Position numbers and translations under genes: made by a program. From Brevibacterium sp. XM4083 (GTDB lineage Bacteria; Actinomycetota; Actinomycetes; Actinomycetales; Brevibacteriaceae), in the NCBI RefSeq assembly GCF_006489205.2, contig NZ_VFYR02000002.1:248001-312000 (forward strand): a DNA stretch of 64,000 bases, read 5' to 3'. Position 1 is the stretch's first letter, and every line of letters begins with the position of its first letter. Below, in pieces: positions 63,881 through 64,000 of the stretch. The notes under the pieces were generated by a model. That model was given only the letters and a program-made list of their open reading frames with translations, searched no databases and was not told the DNA's origin.

Positions 63881-64000
63881 TCAGATCGAGTAGTAGAGCT
63901 CGAACTCGGTCGGAGTCGGGCGCAGACGCGCGACGTCGATCTCGTTCTCGCGCTTGATCTTGATCCACGTCTCGATGAGGTCAGGAGTGAAGACGTCACC
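63881..64000 (-). CDS. glnA: Type I glutamine synthetase, C-terminal part
   Basis: Only the last 39 residues are in the window, read on the minus strand: [20 protein letters not shown], then [19 protein letters not shown] and the stop. This is the classical GlnA C-terminus (DLIETW..K...RLRP.P.EFE.Y). The adenylylation site would lie outside the window. It is the expected main target of GlnE. Confidence 0.9.
   Translation of the reverse strand, partial: GDVFTPDLIETWIKIKRENEIDVARLRPTPTEFELYYSI

Overview
The window comes from a high-GC actinobacterium. Points in favour are mycothione reductase, a polyphosphate-type glucokinase, GlnE with two type I glutamine synthetases, DUF3145 and DUF3052 proteins, GTG starts, apparently leaderless transcripts, and a discrete type II fatty acid synthase cluster. 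The combination resembles Brevibacterium or a close relative in the Micrococcales, but that is inference: there is no 16S rRNA in the window.

Layout. 1-3.8 kb: end of a TOBE protein, a fused molybdate permease/ATPase and an acyl-CoA ligase behind a perfect CRP-type site. 3.9-8.5 kb: gluABCD glutamate uptake operon, then a GNAT protein and glutamyl-Q tRNA(Asp) synthetase. 8.5-17.3 kb: glycosyltransferase, DMT-type membrane protein, tRNA-Asn, flavin-dependent oxidoreductase, CPBP protease, MFS pump, degenerate EAL-DICT protein, tRNA-Met, ArsR-SRPBCC fusion. 17.5-26.3 kb: DUF3145 gene, then the minus-strand lipid block fabF-acpP-fabH-fabD-fasR and aceE. 26.5-33.4 kb: DUF3052, peroxiredoxin, HIT protein, TipA-like MerR regulator, a transsulfuration-family enzyme, an aromatic-ring monooxygenase, an Lrp regulator and two small proteins. 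33.5-34.3 kb: tRNA-Pro, a TetR regulator and tRNA-Val.

34.3-39.1 kb is a genomic island. It begins at the 3' end of tRNA-Val, has clearly lower GC and many stop codons, and carries an intact three-gene minus-strand operon: an sce7726-like nuclease-fold protein, an sce7725-like protein and a HEPN/RES-type putative NAD-degrading toxin. I consider this operon the best candidate in the window for an uncharacterised defence or toxin system.

39.1-51.8 kb: K+ channel/ClC pair, DUF5996, a TetR/MFS efflux pair, an NTF2-like protein, a frameshifted AraC regulator beside a zinc alcohol dehydrogenase, a uracil/xanthine permease, a second acyl-CoA ligase, a NIF3-like protein and a zinc-ribbon coiled-coil protein. 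51.8-57.1 kb: YaaA, RNase P RNA, polyphosphate glucokinase, methionine aminopeptidase, FadR-type regulator, alanine dehydrogenase. 57.4-64 kb: nitrogen block with a 67-aa protein, glnA2, glnE, mycothione reductase on the other strand and the 3' end of glnA.

Common themes are lipid metabolism (two acyl-CoA ligases, FAS II, pyruvate dehydrogenase E1), glutamate/glutamine economy (gluABCD, gluQ, glnA2, glnE, glnA) and drug efflux with local regulators. Several genes have clear dyad operators that point to autoregulation.
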